In this document: positions 6,521 through 14,997 of the stretch, piece after piece | How the letters are laid out: each line of letters opens with the position of its first letter | How positions within the stretch are numbered: the stretch's first letter is position 1 | Source: SIG480 sp045586595 | GTDB lineage: Bacteria; Bacillota; Clostridia; Oscillospirales; JAAYXM01 | Assembly: GCA_045586595.1 (NCBI GenBank) | Contig: JAZNAQ010000045.1 | Coordinates: forward strand, 1 to 32,040 | Direction of reading: 5' to 3' | Length of the DNA: 32,040 nt | Position numbers and translations under genes: made by a program | The notes under the pieces: model-generated | Seen by the model: the letters and a program-made list of their open reading frames with translations, nothing else | What the model was told of the DNA's origin: nothing | Databases searched by the model: none

Positions 6521-6664
6521 GTATGCTAAGTTGCCGTAGTTTCGGCCGGCTTTGCGCATAATGCCCGCGTCGCAGTTTTCGGATAAAACGCCCGTTAATC
6601 GGGGAGTTCACCCGCCGAATACTTCGACCGAGGCGAAAAATTTAAAAGGAGAAAGGTGAAAAAC
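6521..6664 (+). promoter_or_regulatory. rpsO leader RNA, possible S15 autoregulatory site
   Basis: A long GC-rich 5' leader with short helices that compete: CGGG at 6600-6603 can pair with CCCG at 6591-6594 or at 6611-6614, and CGCC (6613-6616) with GGCG (6632-6635) near the ribosome site. Ribosomal protein S15 represses its own mRNA through leader structures in several bacterial groups. I cannot match this leader to a known S15-binding motif by eye, so the regulatory role is inference. The ribosome site AGGAGAAAGGTG lies at 6647-6658. Confidence 0.35.
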
Positions 6665-6931
6665 ATGATTCTCAAGGAAAAAAAGACAGAGGTTATCACA
6701 AATAACCGACTCCACGAGACTGACACAGGCTCGCCGGAGGTACAGATTGCTATTCTTACACAGCGCATTTCGGAGCTCACAGAGCATCTTAAGGTCCACC
6801 ACAAGGACAACCACTCACGCCGTGGTCTTCTCAAGATGGTCGGTAAGCGCCGCAGCCTGCTCAACTACCTTCAGAAGAAGGATATTGAGCGTTACCGTGC
6901 AATAGTAGCAAAGCTCGGACTCCGTAAGTAA
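6665..6931 (+). CDS. rpsO: 30S ribosomal protein S15
   Basis: 88 residues, the canonical length when the ATG at 6665 is used; a GTG at 6656 would add three residues and lies inside the ribosome binding site, so it is rejected. Family motifs: HETDTGSPEVQIAILTQRI, LTEHLKVHHKDNHSRRGLL, VGKRRSLLNYL and RYRAIVAKLGLRK. S15 binds 16S rRNA early in assembly of the 30S platform. Followed by a terminator-like hairpin and then pnp, the classic rpsO-pnp pair. Confidence 0.98.
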   Translation: MILKEKKTEVITNNRLHETDTGSPEVQIAILTQRISELTEHLKVHHKDNHSRRGLLKMVGKRRSLLNYLQKKDIERYRAIVAKLGLRK

Positions 6932-6941
6932 GTCTGAACAC

Positions 6942-6971
6942 ATCCCTCGGGCGGAGTGCCGTCCGAGGGAT
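6942..6971 (+). terminator. Terminator/attenuator after rpsO
   Basis: 13-bp stem, one G-T pair, four-base AGTG loop (arms 6942-6954 and 6959-6971: ATCCCTCGG.CGG and its complement). The U-tract is interrupted (TTAAAGCTTTTT), which suggests partial termination with readthrough into pnp. Confidence 0.65.
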
Positions 6972-6975
6972 TTAA

Positions 6976-7068
6976 AGCTTTTTCGCTTATGGTTTTGTTT
7001 AGCAATTGGAGCTTTTGTCAAGGCGTTTTGACAGCGGCTCCAAGTGCTAAACCCACAGCGAAAAAGCT
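6976..7068 (+). promoter_or_regulatory. Long nested hairpin in the pnp leader
   Basis: Four helices nest in order: AGCTTTTTCGCT (6976-6987) with 7057-7068, 12 bp perfect; TTTAGCA (6998-7004) with 7045-7051; TTGGAGC (7006-7012) with 7037-7043; TGTCAA (7016-7021) with 7028-7033. Together they make a rod of about 93 bases ending 32 bases before the pnp ATG. In E. coli a comparable leader hairpin is cut by RNase III and the product is used by PNPase to repress its own synthesis; the same role here is inference. Confidence 0.7.
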
Positions 7069-7100
7069 CCCAAACAAATAAAAAAGAAGGAGCGAAAAAA

Positions 7101-9236
7101 ATGAAAGAAATGGTTTTTTCTAAGAACAGAGTGTTCGAAACAGAATTTGCCGGAAGAAAGCTTACCATTGAAACAGGTAAGATGGCGGGCCTTGCAAACG
7201 GCTCATGCCTTGTCCGCTATGGCGAAACAGTAGTTCTCGTTACTGCAACAGCTTCTGACAAGCCGCGCGCGGGTATAGATTTCTTCCCGCTTGCTGTTGA
7301 TTTTGAAGAGCGCCTTTATTCCGTAGGTCGCATCCCCGGCAGCTTTATGCGCCGTGAGGGCCGCCCGTCGGAACGCGCAATCCTTACATCACGCCTTATC
7401 GACAGGCCTATCCGTCCTCTTTTCCCGAAGGACCTCCGCAACGACGTTGCGGTTTCTATCACGGTTCTTTCGGTAGATAATGACAACGCACCTGAAATTG
7501 CAGGTATGGTAGGCACATCCGTTGCGCTTTCTATCTCCGACATTCCGTGGAATGGCCCGATTGCCGGCGTAAACATCGGCTATGTTGACGGCCAGTATGT
7601 TGTAAACCCGACATCTGCACAGCGTGAGAAGAGCACAATGAACCTTACTGTTGCAGGTACTGCGGCAAAGGTTGTTATGATTGAAGCAGGTGCTGACCAG
7701 GTTCCCGAAGACGTTATGTACGACGGAATTATGCTCGCACATGAGGAGATTAAGAAGGTTGTCAAGTTCATCTCTGACATTCAGGCTGAAATAGGCCTTG
7801 AAAAGTTTGAGTATGAGCATGTAGAGTTTAACGACGAGCTATTTGAAGAGCTCAAGACCAACATCCTCGACCGTGTGCGCGAGTGCATGGATACCGATGA
7901 CAAGACAATCCGCGACAAGCGTTTAAAGGTTCTCTCAGACGAGCTCATTGCAGAATATTCCGAGAAATATCCTGACATTGAGCAGTTCCTCGGCGAGTGC
8001 CTCTACAAGCTCCAGAAAATCGTAGTACGCAAGTGGCTTCTTGAGGGCAAGCGAGTAGACGGCCGTGCCCTTGACGAAATCCGCCCCCTCGCAGCAGAGG
8101 TAGGAGTTCTCCCGCGTACACACGGAAGCGGTATGTTCACACGCGGTCAGACACAGGTTCTCACCGTTGCAACACTCGGCACAATCGCTGACCAACAGAA
8201 GCTTGATACTATCTATGAAGAAGAATTCAAGAGATATATCCACCACTACAACTTCCCGTCCTACTCTGTAGGTGAAGCTCGCCCGAGCCGCGGCCCCGGT
8301 CGCCGCGAAATCGGCCACGGTGCTCTCGCTGAGCGTGCTCTTGAGCCGGTTATCCCGAGTGAGGAGGAGTTCCCGTACAGCATCCGCCTCGTTTCTGAGG
8401 TTCTCAGCTCAAACGGCTCAACTTCACAGGGTTCTATCTGCGGCAGTACTCTCGCGCTTATGGACGCAGGTGTTCCGATTAAGGCACCCGTTGCAGGTAT
8501 CTCATGCGGCCTTGTTACAGACGAGGACAAGTGGCTCACATTTATCGACATCCAGGGCGTAGAAGACTTCTACGGCGATATGGACTTTAAGGTAGCAGGT
8601 ACAAAAGCAGGTATCACAGCTATCCAGATGGACCTTAAGACAGACGGTCTCACACCTGAGATTATCCGCAGTGCTCTCACAATTACACGCGATGCAAGAT
8701 ACCGCATCCTTGATGAGATTATGCTCCCGTGTATTGCCCAGCCGCGTGCAGAGCTTTCAAAGTACGCTCCGAAGATGCTCCATATGACAATCGACCCGGA
8801 TAAGATTCGTGACGTTATCGGTAAGGGCGGAAGCGTTATCCAGAAGATTGTTGCCGATACAGGCGCAAAGATTGATATTGAGGATGACGGCAACGTGTAC
8901 ATCTCGGCTATTGACGCTGAGGCTTGCCAGAACGCCAAGAAGGTTATCGAGACTATCGTTCTCGACCCGGTTGTCGGTGAGCTCTACTACGGCAAGGTTG
9001 TCCGCGTTATCCCGATTGGTGCGTTCGTTGAAATTGCTCCGGGTAAGGACGGCATGGTACACATCTCTAAACTTGAGAACCGCCGTGTAGAAAAGGTTGA
9101 AGATGTTCTCAATGTCGGCGATATGACATGGGTTAAGTTCATGGGCGTTGACGATAAGGGCAGAACAAACTTCTCCCGTAAGGATGCATACAACGACCTT
9201 GCAAAGCGCGAGGCAGAAGCTAAGAACGAAGACTAA
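7101..9236 (+). CDS. pnp: Polyribonucleotide nucleotidyltransferase (PNPase)
   Basis: 711 residues from the ATG at 7101, which has AAGGAG 8 bases upstream; an in-frame GTG at 7044 lies in the leader hairpin and is rejected. Domains in order: first RNase PH core (residues about 10-140, PLAVDFEERLYSVGRIPGS, RLIDRPIRPLFPK), helical linker, second RNase PH core with the phosphorolytic site (about 320-540; GRREIGHGALAERAL, SNGSTSQGSICGSTLALMD), KH domain (about 555-615; VIGKGGSVIQKI) and S1 domain (about 622-690; YYGKVVRVIPIGAFVEI). Degrades RNA 3' to 5' with phosphate as a homotrimer. Full length, no missing motif. Confidence 0.98.
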   Translation: MKEMVFSKNRVFETEFAGRKLTIETGKMAGLANGSCLVRYGETVVLVTATASDKPRAGIDFFPLAVDFEERLYSVGRIPGSFMRREGRPSERAILTSRLIDRPIRPLFPKDLRNDVAVSITVLSVDNDNAPEIAGMVGTSVALSISDIPWNGPIAGVNIGYVDGQYVVNPTSAQREKSTMNLTVAGTAAKVVMIEAGADQVPEDVMYDGIMLAHEEIKKVVKFISDIQAEIGLEKFEYEHVEFNDELFEELKTNILDRVRECMDTDDKTIRDKRLKVLSDELIAEYSEKYPDIEQFLGECLYKLQKIVVRKWLLEGKRVDGRALDEIRPLAAEVGVLPRTHGSGMFTRGQTQVLTVATLGTIADQQKLDTIYEEEFKRYIHHYNFPSYSVGEARPSRGPGRREIGHGALAERALEPVIPSEEEFPYSIRLVSEVLSSNGSTSQGSICGSTLALMDAGVPIKAPVAGISCGLVTDEDKWLTFIDIQGVEDFYGDMDFKVAGTKAGITAIQMDLKTDGLTPEIIRSALTITRDARYRILDEIMLPCIAQPRAELSKYAPKMLHMTIDPDKIRDVIGKGGSVIQKIVADTGAKIDIEDDGNVYISAIDAEACQNAKKVIETIVLDPVVGELYYGKVVRVIPIGAFVEIAPGKDGMVHISKLENRRVEKVEDVLNVGDMTWVKFMGVDDKGRTNFSRKDAYNDLAKREAEAKNED

Positions 9237-9247
9237 TCAAATAAAAG

Positions 9248-9281
9248 AAAAGGCTTTTCGGAAAACTCCGAAAAGCCTTTT
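9248..9281 (+). terminator. Terminator of pnp
   Basis: 15-bp perfect stem (AAAAGGCTTTTCGGA and complement) with an AAAC loop and trailing TTTTT. Confidence 0.9.
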
Positions 9282-9293
9282 TGTATAATAAAA

Positions 9294-9324
9294 AAATCCT
9301 CGGGGTTTTACTACCCGAGGATTT
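9294..9324 (-). terminator. Terminator of serC-serA
   Basis: Stem AAATCCTCGGG (9294-9304) / CCCGAGGATTT (9314-9324), followed on the minus strand by TTTTTTATTATAC. It lies 13 bases past the serA stop and faces the pnp terminator. Confidence 0.8.
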
Positions 9325-9336
9325 AATTTTTGTTTT

Positions 9337-10503
9337 TTACTTTATAATTCTTGCGCGGACAATGTTGTCGAGTGCAGAGATTTTAGAAAGAATTGACTCG
9401 TCTGCATTGTTGTCGAGGTCAAGCACCGTATATGCCCAGTCGCGCTTTGAAGCATTCTGCATATTTGCAATATTAAGCCCTGCTTCAGAAACGACCGAGG
9501 TTATGCTGTTAACCGTGTTCGGTATGTTCTTGTGAAGAACACAGATGCGGCACACGCCGCTCATCGGCATGCATACTGTTGGGAAGTTGACAGAGTTTTT
9601 GATGTTGCCCTTAAGAATGTAGTTTTTAAGCTCATCAACAGCCATAACAGCACAGTTCTCTTCGCTCTCGGGAGTAGAAGCGCCAAGGTGCGGGAGTGCT
9701 ACGACGTTCTCTGCGCCGATAACCTTTGCATCGGGGAAGTCGGTAATATACTTTGCAACCTTGCCGTCAGCAAGTGCCTTTAATATATCATCGGTGTTTA
9801 CAAGTGAGCCGCGCGCAAAGTTGAGTATGCGTACACCGTCTTTCATAACCGAAATTGTTGCAGAGTTAATCATGCCTGTTGTTTCGGGGGTAGCCGGAAC
9901 GTGGATTGTGATGTAGTCGCTCTTTTCGTAAATCTCGTTGATGTCTGTGCAATGGCGGATGTTACGCGATACGCTCCAAGCTGCGTCAACAGAGAGGTAC
10001 GGGTCATAACCGAGAACGGTCATGCCAAGACGTTCTGCCGCGTTTGCAACAAGGACGCCGATTGCGCCAAGGCCGATAACGCCGAGAGTTTTGCCCTCAA
10101 TTTCAGGGCCGACGAACTGGCTCTTGCCCTTTTCTACGAGCTTGCCTACCTCATCGCCGCTGTCACGAAGCGACTTTGCCCACTCAATGCCTTCTGCAAT
10201 CTTGCGGGAGGCAAGGAAAAGACCTGTGAGAACGAGCTCCTTAACAGCGTTTGCGTTAGCGCCGGGAGTGTTGAAAACAACAACACCTGCCTCTGCTGCG
10301 CGGTCGAGCGGGATATTGTTAACGCCTGCGCCTGCGCGAGCTATACACAGAAGCTCAGGGTTAAACTCCTCCGAATGGAGGTCTGCCGAGCGGACGAGTA
10401 TTGCGTCGGGGTTTGTAACGTCTGCGCCGCAGGTAAAAGAATCAGACGGCAAACGGTTAAGGCCGTTTGACGAGATTTTATTCATCAGCTTTACATTATA
10501 CAT
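9337..10503 (-). CDS. serA: D-3-phosphoglycerate dehydrogenase with C-terminal ACT domain
   Basis: 388 residues. ARAGAGVNNIPLDRA and the Rossmann segment LGVIGLGAIGVLVANAAERL identify the D-2-hydroxyacid dehydrogenase family; FARGSLVN carries the catalytic arginine and ALPHLGAST the catalytic histidine. About 70 C-terminal residues (NIPNTVNSITSVVSEAGLNI, then YTVLDLDN) form an ACT domain, the usual serine-sensing module, without the intervening ASB domain of long SerA enzymes. First step of serine synthesis from 3-phosphoglycerate. Second gene after serC, 14 bases apart; GGAGGG precedes the ATG. The gene reads N-terminus to C-terminus without gaps. Confidence 0.96.
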   Translation of the reverse strand: MYNVKLMNKISSNGLNRLPSDSFTCGADVTNPDAILVRSADLHSEEFNPELLCIARAGAGVNNIPLDRAAEAGVVVFNTPGANANAVKELVLTGLFLASRKIAEGIEWAKSLRDSGDEVGKLVEKGKSQFVGPEIEGKTLGVIGLGAIGVLVANAAERLGMTVLGYDPYLSVDAAWSVSRNIRHCTDINEIYEKSDYITIHVPATPETTGMINSATISVMKDGVRILNFARGSLVNTDDILKALADGKVAKYITDFPDAKVIGAENVVALPHLGASTPESEENCAVMAVDELKNYILKGNIKNSVNFPTVCMPMSGVCRICVLHKNIPNTVNSITSVVSEAGLNIANMQNASKRDWAYTVLDLDNNADESILSKISALDNIVRARIIK

Positions 10504-10517
10504 AACGGAATTCCCTC

Positions 10518-11603
10518 CTACTTGTTTTTAACCTCAAAGTCGCGCATGAATGCTACGAGCTTTTCTACGCCCTCAACCGGCATTGCGTTGTAGATAGAAG
10601 CGCGCATACCGCCGACTGAACGGTGGCCTTTGAGTGTGAGAAGGCCGATTGAGGCCGCCTCCTTGACGAACTTTGCATCAAGCTCCTCGTCGCCTGTTCT
10701 GAAGGTTACGTTCATGAGTGAGCGTGAGTCTTTGTCAGCATGTGGGATAAAGAGCTTGCTCTCATCGAGATAATCATAGAGAAGAGCTGCCTTTGCGCGG
10801 TTTATTTTCTCAAGCTCGCCTATGCCGCCGAGCGACTCAATCCAATCAAGAACAAGACCGCAGACGTAAATCGGGTATGTGCTCGGTGTGTTATACATGG
10901 ACTCTTTCTCAGCCATTACCTTCCAATCCATAACTGTCGGAATGTCGGCGCGTGCGTTTCCGAGAAGGTCATCACGGACGATAACGACTGTAAGGCCTGC
11001 CGGAGCCATGTTCTTCTGTGCGCCTGCATAGATAACGCCATACTTTGTAACGTCAATTTCTTCAGAGAGGATGCAGGAGGACATGTCTGCAACGAGCGGA
11101 ACATTGCCTGTGTCGAGAACATAATTCCAATGTGTGCCAAAGATAGTGTTGTTTACGCAGATATGTACATAATCGGCATCAGGGGAGAGGTTTAGCTCAC
11201 TCTGCTTCGGGATGCGCTTGAAGTTCTCGCCCTTAAGGTCTGCAACTACGTTTGGTTCGCCGTATTTCTTAGCCTCTTTGGCAGCGTTGCCGGAGAACTG
11301 GCCTGTGATTATGTAGTCAGCCTTACCGTTCTTCATAAGGTTCATCGGAACGGAAGCAAACTGAAGGGATGCGCCGCCCTGAAGGAAAAGGACCTTGTAG
11401 TTGTCCGGAACACCGAGAAGCTTACGGAGCTTTGCCTCGCATGACTTGATTATTTCGTCATAGACCTTACTGCGGTGGCTCATCTCCATTACGGTCATAC
11501 TAGAACCGTTATAGTTTAACATCTCATCGCGAGCGCGGCAAAGAACCGACTCGGGGAGCATGGAAGGACCTGCAGAAAAATTATAAACGCGATTTTCAAA
11601 CAT
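10518..11603 (-). CDS. serC: Phosphoserine aminotransferase
   Basis: 361 residues from the ATG at 11603-11601, which has GGAGG 8 bases upstream; a longer frame to 11633 has no ribosome site and is rejected. NFSAGPSMLPESVL opens the protein as in all SerC enzymes; LFLQGGASLQFASVPMNL is the cofactor phosphate loop; the PLP lysine is K197 in YAGAQKNMAPAG (E. coli K198); RSVGGMRASIYNAMP closes the substrate site. Class V aminotransferase converting 3-phosphohydroxypyruvate to phosphoserine with glutamate. Serine phosphatase (serB) is not in the window. Confidence 0.97.
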   Translation of the reverse strand: MFENRVYNFSAGPSMLPESVLCRARDEMLNYNGSSMTVMEMSHRSKVYDEIIKSCEAKLRKLLGVPDNYKVLFLQGGASLQFASVPMNLMKNGKADYIITGQFSGNAAKEAKKYGEPNVVADLKGENFKRIPKQSELNLSPDADYVHICVNNTIFGTHWNYVLDTGNVPLVADMSSCILSEEIDVTKYGVIYAGAQKNMAPAGLTVVIVRDDLLGNARADIPTVMDWKVMAEKESMYNTPSTYPIYVCGLVLDWIESLGGIGELEKINRAKAALLYDYLDESKLFIPHADKDSRSLMNVTFRTGDEELDAKFVKEAASIGLLTLKGHRSVGGMRASIYNAMPVEGVEKLVAFMRDFEVKNK

Positions 11604-11647
11604 TGAGAAGACCTCCAATATAAATTTATACAACTATAATAGATTAT

Positions 11648-11676
11648 ATTATATAACTACATCAGCGTTATGTCAA
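11648..11676 (-). promoter_or_regulatory. Perfect consensus sigma-A promoter of serC-serA
   Basis: Minus strand TTGACA (11676-11671), exactly 17 bases, TATAAT (11653-11648). The transcript would start about 38 bases before serC, leaving no room for a T-box or riboswitch. Confidence 0.9.
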
Positions 11677-11775
11677 ACAAAACTGCAACAAAAATGTGAA
11701 AAAAATAACAAAAATATTCGGGCAAAATAAATAAAAACTGAGTTTGCACAGATGAAGGGTAGGCTTGGCTCATAC

Positions 11776-11804
11776 TTGACAAATACAAGCCCACGTGCCA
11801 CAAT
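11776..11804 (+). promoter_or_regulatory. Promoter of the RluA-type gene
   Basis: TTGACA (11776-11781), 17-base spacer, CACAAT (11799-11804), about 45 bases before the ATG at 11849. Good -35, weaker -10. Confidence 0.55.
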
Positions 11805-11848
11805 AAAATAAATGGCGAAAATTGAGAGGAATATTCAGGAGCAGTGAC

Positions 11849-12691
11849 ATGAAGAAGGATATTGTTTTAAATGCAAGAGAGAGCTGTGAGCTTTTGAAGT
11901 TTTTATACGCAGAACTCAGCCCCATGCCACGTGGCAAGGTTAAATCATATCTTGAGCACCGGCAGGTCATGGTAAATGGTAGTGTGACAACTAAATTTAA
12001 CCTTGAGCTTAAACCCCGCGATGTTGTAAAAATCTCGATGAGTGAGGGCGCGCGTGAAACACGGGGGATAGAGATTATATATGAAGACGAGAATCTCATC
12101 GCAGTCAATAAGCCTGCAAAACTTCTGACAGTTGCTACCGACGGCGAGAAACTACGCACTGCATATGCCATGCTGTCAGAAAACCGCAGAGGCAGTATAT
12201 ATGTTGTGCACAGGCTTGACCGTGATACGTCGGGCGTACTTCTTTTTGCAAAGAGTGCAAATGTTCGCGATATGCTGCAGGAGGACTGGAACGAGACCGT
12301 AACTCTGCGCGAGTATCTCGCGATATGCGAGGGGAGCCTTGAGAAAAAGCGTGGCACGTGCGATACGTTAATAGCAGAAAACAGCGCACACGTTATGTAC
12401 TCTTCCCGCGAGGGAAAGCGCGCGATAACTGACTATGAGGTTGTGCGCGAAGGTGCAGGGTTTTCACTTGTGCGTTTAGAACTTCATACAGGGCGAAAAA
12501 ATCAGATACGCGTACACATGAAAGAGCTCGGCCACCCCGTTGTCGGGGACAAAAAGTACGGCAGCACACAGAATCCGCTCGGCAGGCTTGGCCTTCATGC
12601 ATCAGCACTCGGCTTTACCCACCCGATAACCGGCAAAGAAATAATTATTAAGGCACGTCCTGAGCGAAAATTTGCATTGCCGCGAAAGTAA
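11849..12691 (+). CDS. RluA-family 23S rRNA pseudouridine synthase
   Basis: 280 residues from ATG 11849, with AGGAG 7 bases upstream; an in-frame GTG-side extension to 11822 lacks a ribosome site. Residues about 15-70 are an S4-like RNA-binding domain (LEHRQVMVNGS, LKPRDVVKIS). The catalytic core has IIYEDENLIAVNKPAKLL, HRLDRDTSGVLLFAKS with the catalytic Asp124, HTGRKNQIRVHM and GHPVVGDKKYG, LHASALGFTHP. The family isomerises uridines in 23S rRNA or tRNA; which position (RluD-like helix 69 or another) cannot be told. Stands alone with its own promoter. Confidence 0.93.
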   Translation: MKKDIVLNARESCELLKFLYAELSPMPRGKVKSYLEHRQVMVNGSVTTKFNLELKPRDVVKISMSEGARETRGIEIIYEDENLIAVNKPAKLLTVATDGEKLRTAYAMLSENRRGSIYVVHRLDRDTSGVLLFAKSANVRDMLQEDWNETVTLREYLAICEGSLEKKRGTCDTLIAENSAHVMYSSREGKRAITDYEVVREGAGFSLVRLELHTGRKNQIRVHMKELGHPVVGDKKYGSTQNPLGRLGLHASALGFTHPITGKEIIIKARPERKFALPRK

Positions 12692-12711
12692 TGTTTTATT
12701 TTTAACGCACA

Positions 12712-12740
12712 TTGCAATTACTCATAAATGGTGATATAAT
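12712..12740 (+). promoter_or_regulatory. Promoter of uxuA
   Basis: TTGCAA (12712-12717), 17-base spacer, TATAAT (12735-12740), about 30 bases before the start codon. No operator palindrome was recognised. Confidence 0.7.
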
Positions 12741-12772
12741 GTAAAAAAGTACCAAGTAAAGGAGCGATAATG

Positions 12773-13855
12773 ATGAAAATGACATTCCGCTGGTACGGCG
12801 AGGGCAACGACAAAATCAGCCTCTCCGATATCAAGCAGATTCCGGGTGTAGATGGCATCGTCTGGGCGCTTCATCACAAAATGCCCGGAGAAATATGGGA
12901 AGAACATGAAATTGCCGAGGTTAAGCGCCAGCTTGATGAGTACGGCTTTAATATGGACGTTATCGAGTCTATCAATGTCCACGATGACATTAAGATCGGC
13001 CTTCCCACAAGAGATAAATACATAGAAAACTACAAGCAGTGCATCCGAAACGTTGCAAAGTTCGGCGTTAAGGTTATCTGCTATAACTTCATGCCGATTT
13101 TTGACTGGACAAGAAGCAATCTTTTCCACGAGGTTGGCGACGGCTCTACAGCTCTTTTCTATGAAAAGGGCATGATTCAGGACGACTATAAGGCTATGGC
13201 AGATTATATTCTCGGCTTTACCGAGAAGTACAATATGTCATTCCCGGGTTGGGAGCCTGAGAGAATGGCAAAGCTTGACGAACTCTTTAAGGCATATGAA
13301 GGGGTTACCCATGAAAAACTCTGGGCAAATCTCAAGTACTTCCTCGAAGCTATTATGCCCACCTGCCATGAGTGCGATGTAAAAATGGCTATCCATATGG
13401 ATGACCCGCCATGGGATATTTTCGGCATTCCGCGTCTTCTCATCAACGAAGAAAACATTGACCGCTTCCTCAAGATGGTTGACGACCCGTACAACTGCCT
13501 CACGCTCTGCTCCGGCTCTCTCGGCGCAAATCCGGACAACAATGTTGCTGAAATTGTACGCAAGCATTGCGACAGAATCGCATTTGCTCATATCAGAAAC
13601 GTCAAGAACTTCCCGAACGGCGACTTCTCTGAGGCATCACACCGCGACTGCGATGGCGATACAGGTATTCTTGATATACTCAAGGCATACCACGACTGCG
13701 GTTTTGAGGGATATATCCGCCCTGACCACGGCAGACACCTGTGGGATGAGGGCCCGGGCAATGTCCGCCCCGGCTATGGCCTCTATGACCGTGCACTCGG
13801 CATTATGTATATGCACGGTGTATGGGATATGCTCGATAAGCTTGAAAACAAGTAA
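12773..13855 (+). CDS. uxuA: Mannonate dehydratase
   Basis: 360 residues. Two adjacent ATG codons (12770, 12773) follow AAGGAG; the second gives an 8-base spacer and the usual MKMTFRWYG start, so it is preferred. Family motifs: PGVDGIVWALHH, VIESINVHDDIKIGL, YNFMPIFDWTRS, MAIHMDDPPWDIFGIPRL, LTLCSGSLGANPDN, FAHIRNVK and YIRPDHGRHLWDE. The Cys and His residues in these segments bind the Mn/Fe of the active site in known enzymes. Converts D-mannonate to 2-keto-3-deoxygluconate in hexuronate use. Odd point: uxuB, kdgK and a hexuronate transporter or regulator are not beside it. Confidence 0.96.
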   Translation: MKMTFRWYGEGNDKISLSDIKQIPGVDGIVWALHHKMPGEIWEEHEIAEVKRQLDEYGFNMDVIESINVHDDIKIGLPTRDKYIENYKQCIRNVAKFGVKVICYNFMPIFDWTRSNLFHEVGDGSTALFYEKGMIQDDYKAMADYILGFTEKYNMSFPGWEPERMAKLDELFKAYEGVTHEKLWANLKYFLEAIMPTCHECDVKMAIHMDDPPWDIFGIPRLLINEENIDRFLKMVDDPYNCLTLCSGSLGANPDNNVAEIVRKHCDRIAFAHIRNVKNFPNGDFSEASHRDCDGDTGILDILKAYHDCGFEGYIRPDHGRHLWDEGPGNVRPGYGLYDRALGIMYMHGVWDMLDKLENK

Positions 13856-13868
13856 TAATTATTGCAAA

Positions 13869-13901
13869 AAACAAGGGGCAGGTTTTCTGCGCCTTGTTTT
13901 T
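13869..13901 (+). terminator. Terminator of uxuA
   Basis: ACAAGG-G-GCAG (13871-13881) pairs with CTGC-G-CCTTGT (13887-13897) with one G-G mismatch, loop GTTTT, then a run of T. Confidence 0.75.
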
Positions 13902-13925
13902 GTCTGATTTTTTAGGGTGAGTTCA

Positions 13926-14990
13926 ATGAGAATGGAAAAAACCTCAAACCATATAAAAAAGAATACGGCACCTATGATAGCTTTGTTTGCAATTTTTGCA
14001 GTTATCACAGTGATACTAGCCGCAGGTATAGGTCCGGTGTCCGTATCACCCATGACAACTGCAAAGGTGCTTCTCGGCAAAATTCCGTTTCTGGGTGATT
14101 TAATACCAAAAACCTGGGAGCCTCTTTCAGAGAATATTGTGCTCGGGCTTAGGTTGCCGAGAGTTCTTCTCGGCTTTGTTGTAGGTGCATCGCTTGCCGT
14201 GTGCGGTGTTACAATGCAGGCGCTTGTCCGCAACAACCTCGCCGACCCGTTCATACTCGGAGTGTCATCGGGCGCATCGGCATTTGCCACTCTCGGTATG
14301 CTGTTTGGCGCATTCTCATTTCTCGGTGTGTACTCGCTTTCGATAAGTGCGTTTCTTGGCGCGGCGGCAACCATAATCGCAGTGTATATCCTTTCTCGCC
14401 ACAGAGGTAGGATAAACATAACACAGCTCCTTCTCTCAGGTGTCGCAGTGTCTATGATTATGGATGGTATAACAAACATAATAAAGCTCTCTGCGCCAAA
14501 TGCCCTAGGGCTTCATAATGCCGAGTTTTGGATGGCGGGGAGCCTTGCCGGTGCAAAATGGGCATATCTTGGGGTCCCCACAACCGTGCTTGTGCTTTGC
14601 ATGATATACCTTATGATAAATTACAGGAGTTTAAATCTCCTGCTTCTTGGCGATGAAAGTGCGGGGACGCTTGGCGTAAATGTAAAAAGCTTTCAGAAAC
14701 AGCTAATACTTATCACATCACTTATGGCAGGGGCAACTGTTGCGGTGAGTGGCTCTATTGGGTTTGTTGGCCTTATGGTGCCTCATTTTACACGCCTCAT
14801 TATCGGCGCAGACCATCGGCGAGTTCTGCCGGCATCTGCCCTTCTCGGAGGCATCCTTGTTGTGTGGGTAGATGTTGCAGCTCGTATGCTGATTGCCCCT
14901 GAGGAACTCCCGGTAGGTGTCCTTACGGCAGTGTTAGGTGGGCCTGTTTTTATCGTGATGCTGAAGAAAACCGGCAGAGCGGGAAAGTGA
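13926..14990 (+). CDS. FecCD-family ABC importer permease (iron-chelate/cobalamin type)
   Basis: 354 residues from ATG 13926 (AGGGTG 6 bases upstream; the in-frame GTG at 13917 overlaps that site). About nine to ten hydrophobic segments. Family motifs: LRLPRVLLGFVVGASLAVCGV with MQALVRNNLADPFILGVSSGA directly behind, LLSGVAV, FWMAGSLAGAKW, GFVGLMVPHFTRLIIGADHR with PASALLGG, and ELPVGVLTAVLGGPVFIVML, the segment that contacts the ATPase. Works with the two genes behind it. No cobalamin riboswitch or Fur-like palindrome was seen in the short upstream gap, so the substrate (siderophore, haem or corrinoid) remains open. Confidence 0.93.
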   Translation: MRMEKTSNHIKKNTAPMIALFAIFAVITVILAAGIGPVSVSPMTTAKVLLGKIPFLGDLIPKTWEPLSENIVLGLRLPRVLLGFVVGASLAVCGVTMQALVRNNLADPFILGVSSGASAFATLGMLFGAFSFLGVYSLSISAFLGAAATIIAVYILSRHRGRINITQLLLSGVAVSMIMDGITNIIKLSAPNALGLHNAEFWMAGSLAGAKWAYLGVPTTVLVLCMIYLMINYRSLNLLLLGDESAGTLGVNVKSFQKQLILITSLMAGATVAVSGSIGFVGLMVPHFTRLIIGADHRRVLPASALLGGILVVWVDVAARMLIAPEELPVGVLTAVLGGPVFIVMLKKTGRAGK

Positions 14991-14997
14991 GGCGCAT

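Noticed and set aside
11604..11700. T-box or serine riboswitch before serC
   Set aside because: A perfect consensus promoter leaves a leader of only about 38 bases.
13856..13925. Cobalamin riboswitch or Fur box before the ABC importer
   Set aside because: Only 70 bases, mostly the uxuA terminator; no B12-box or Fur-type palindrome.
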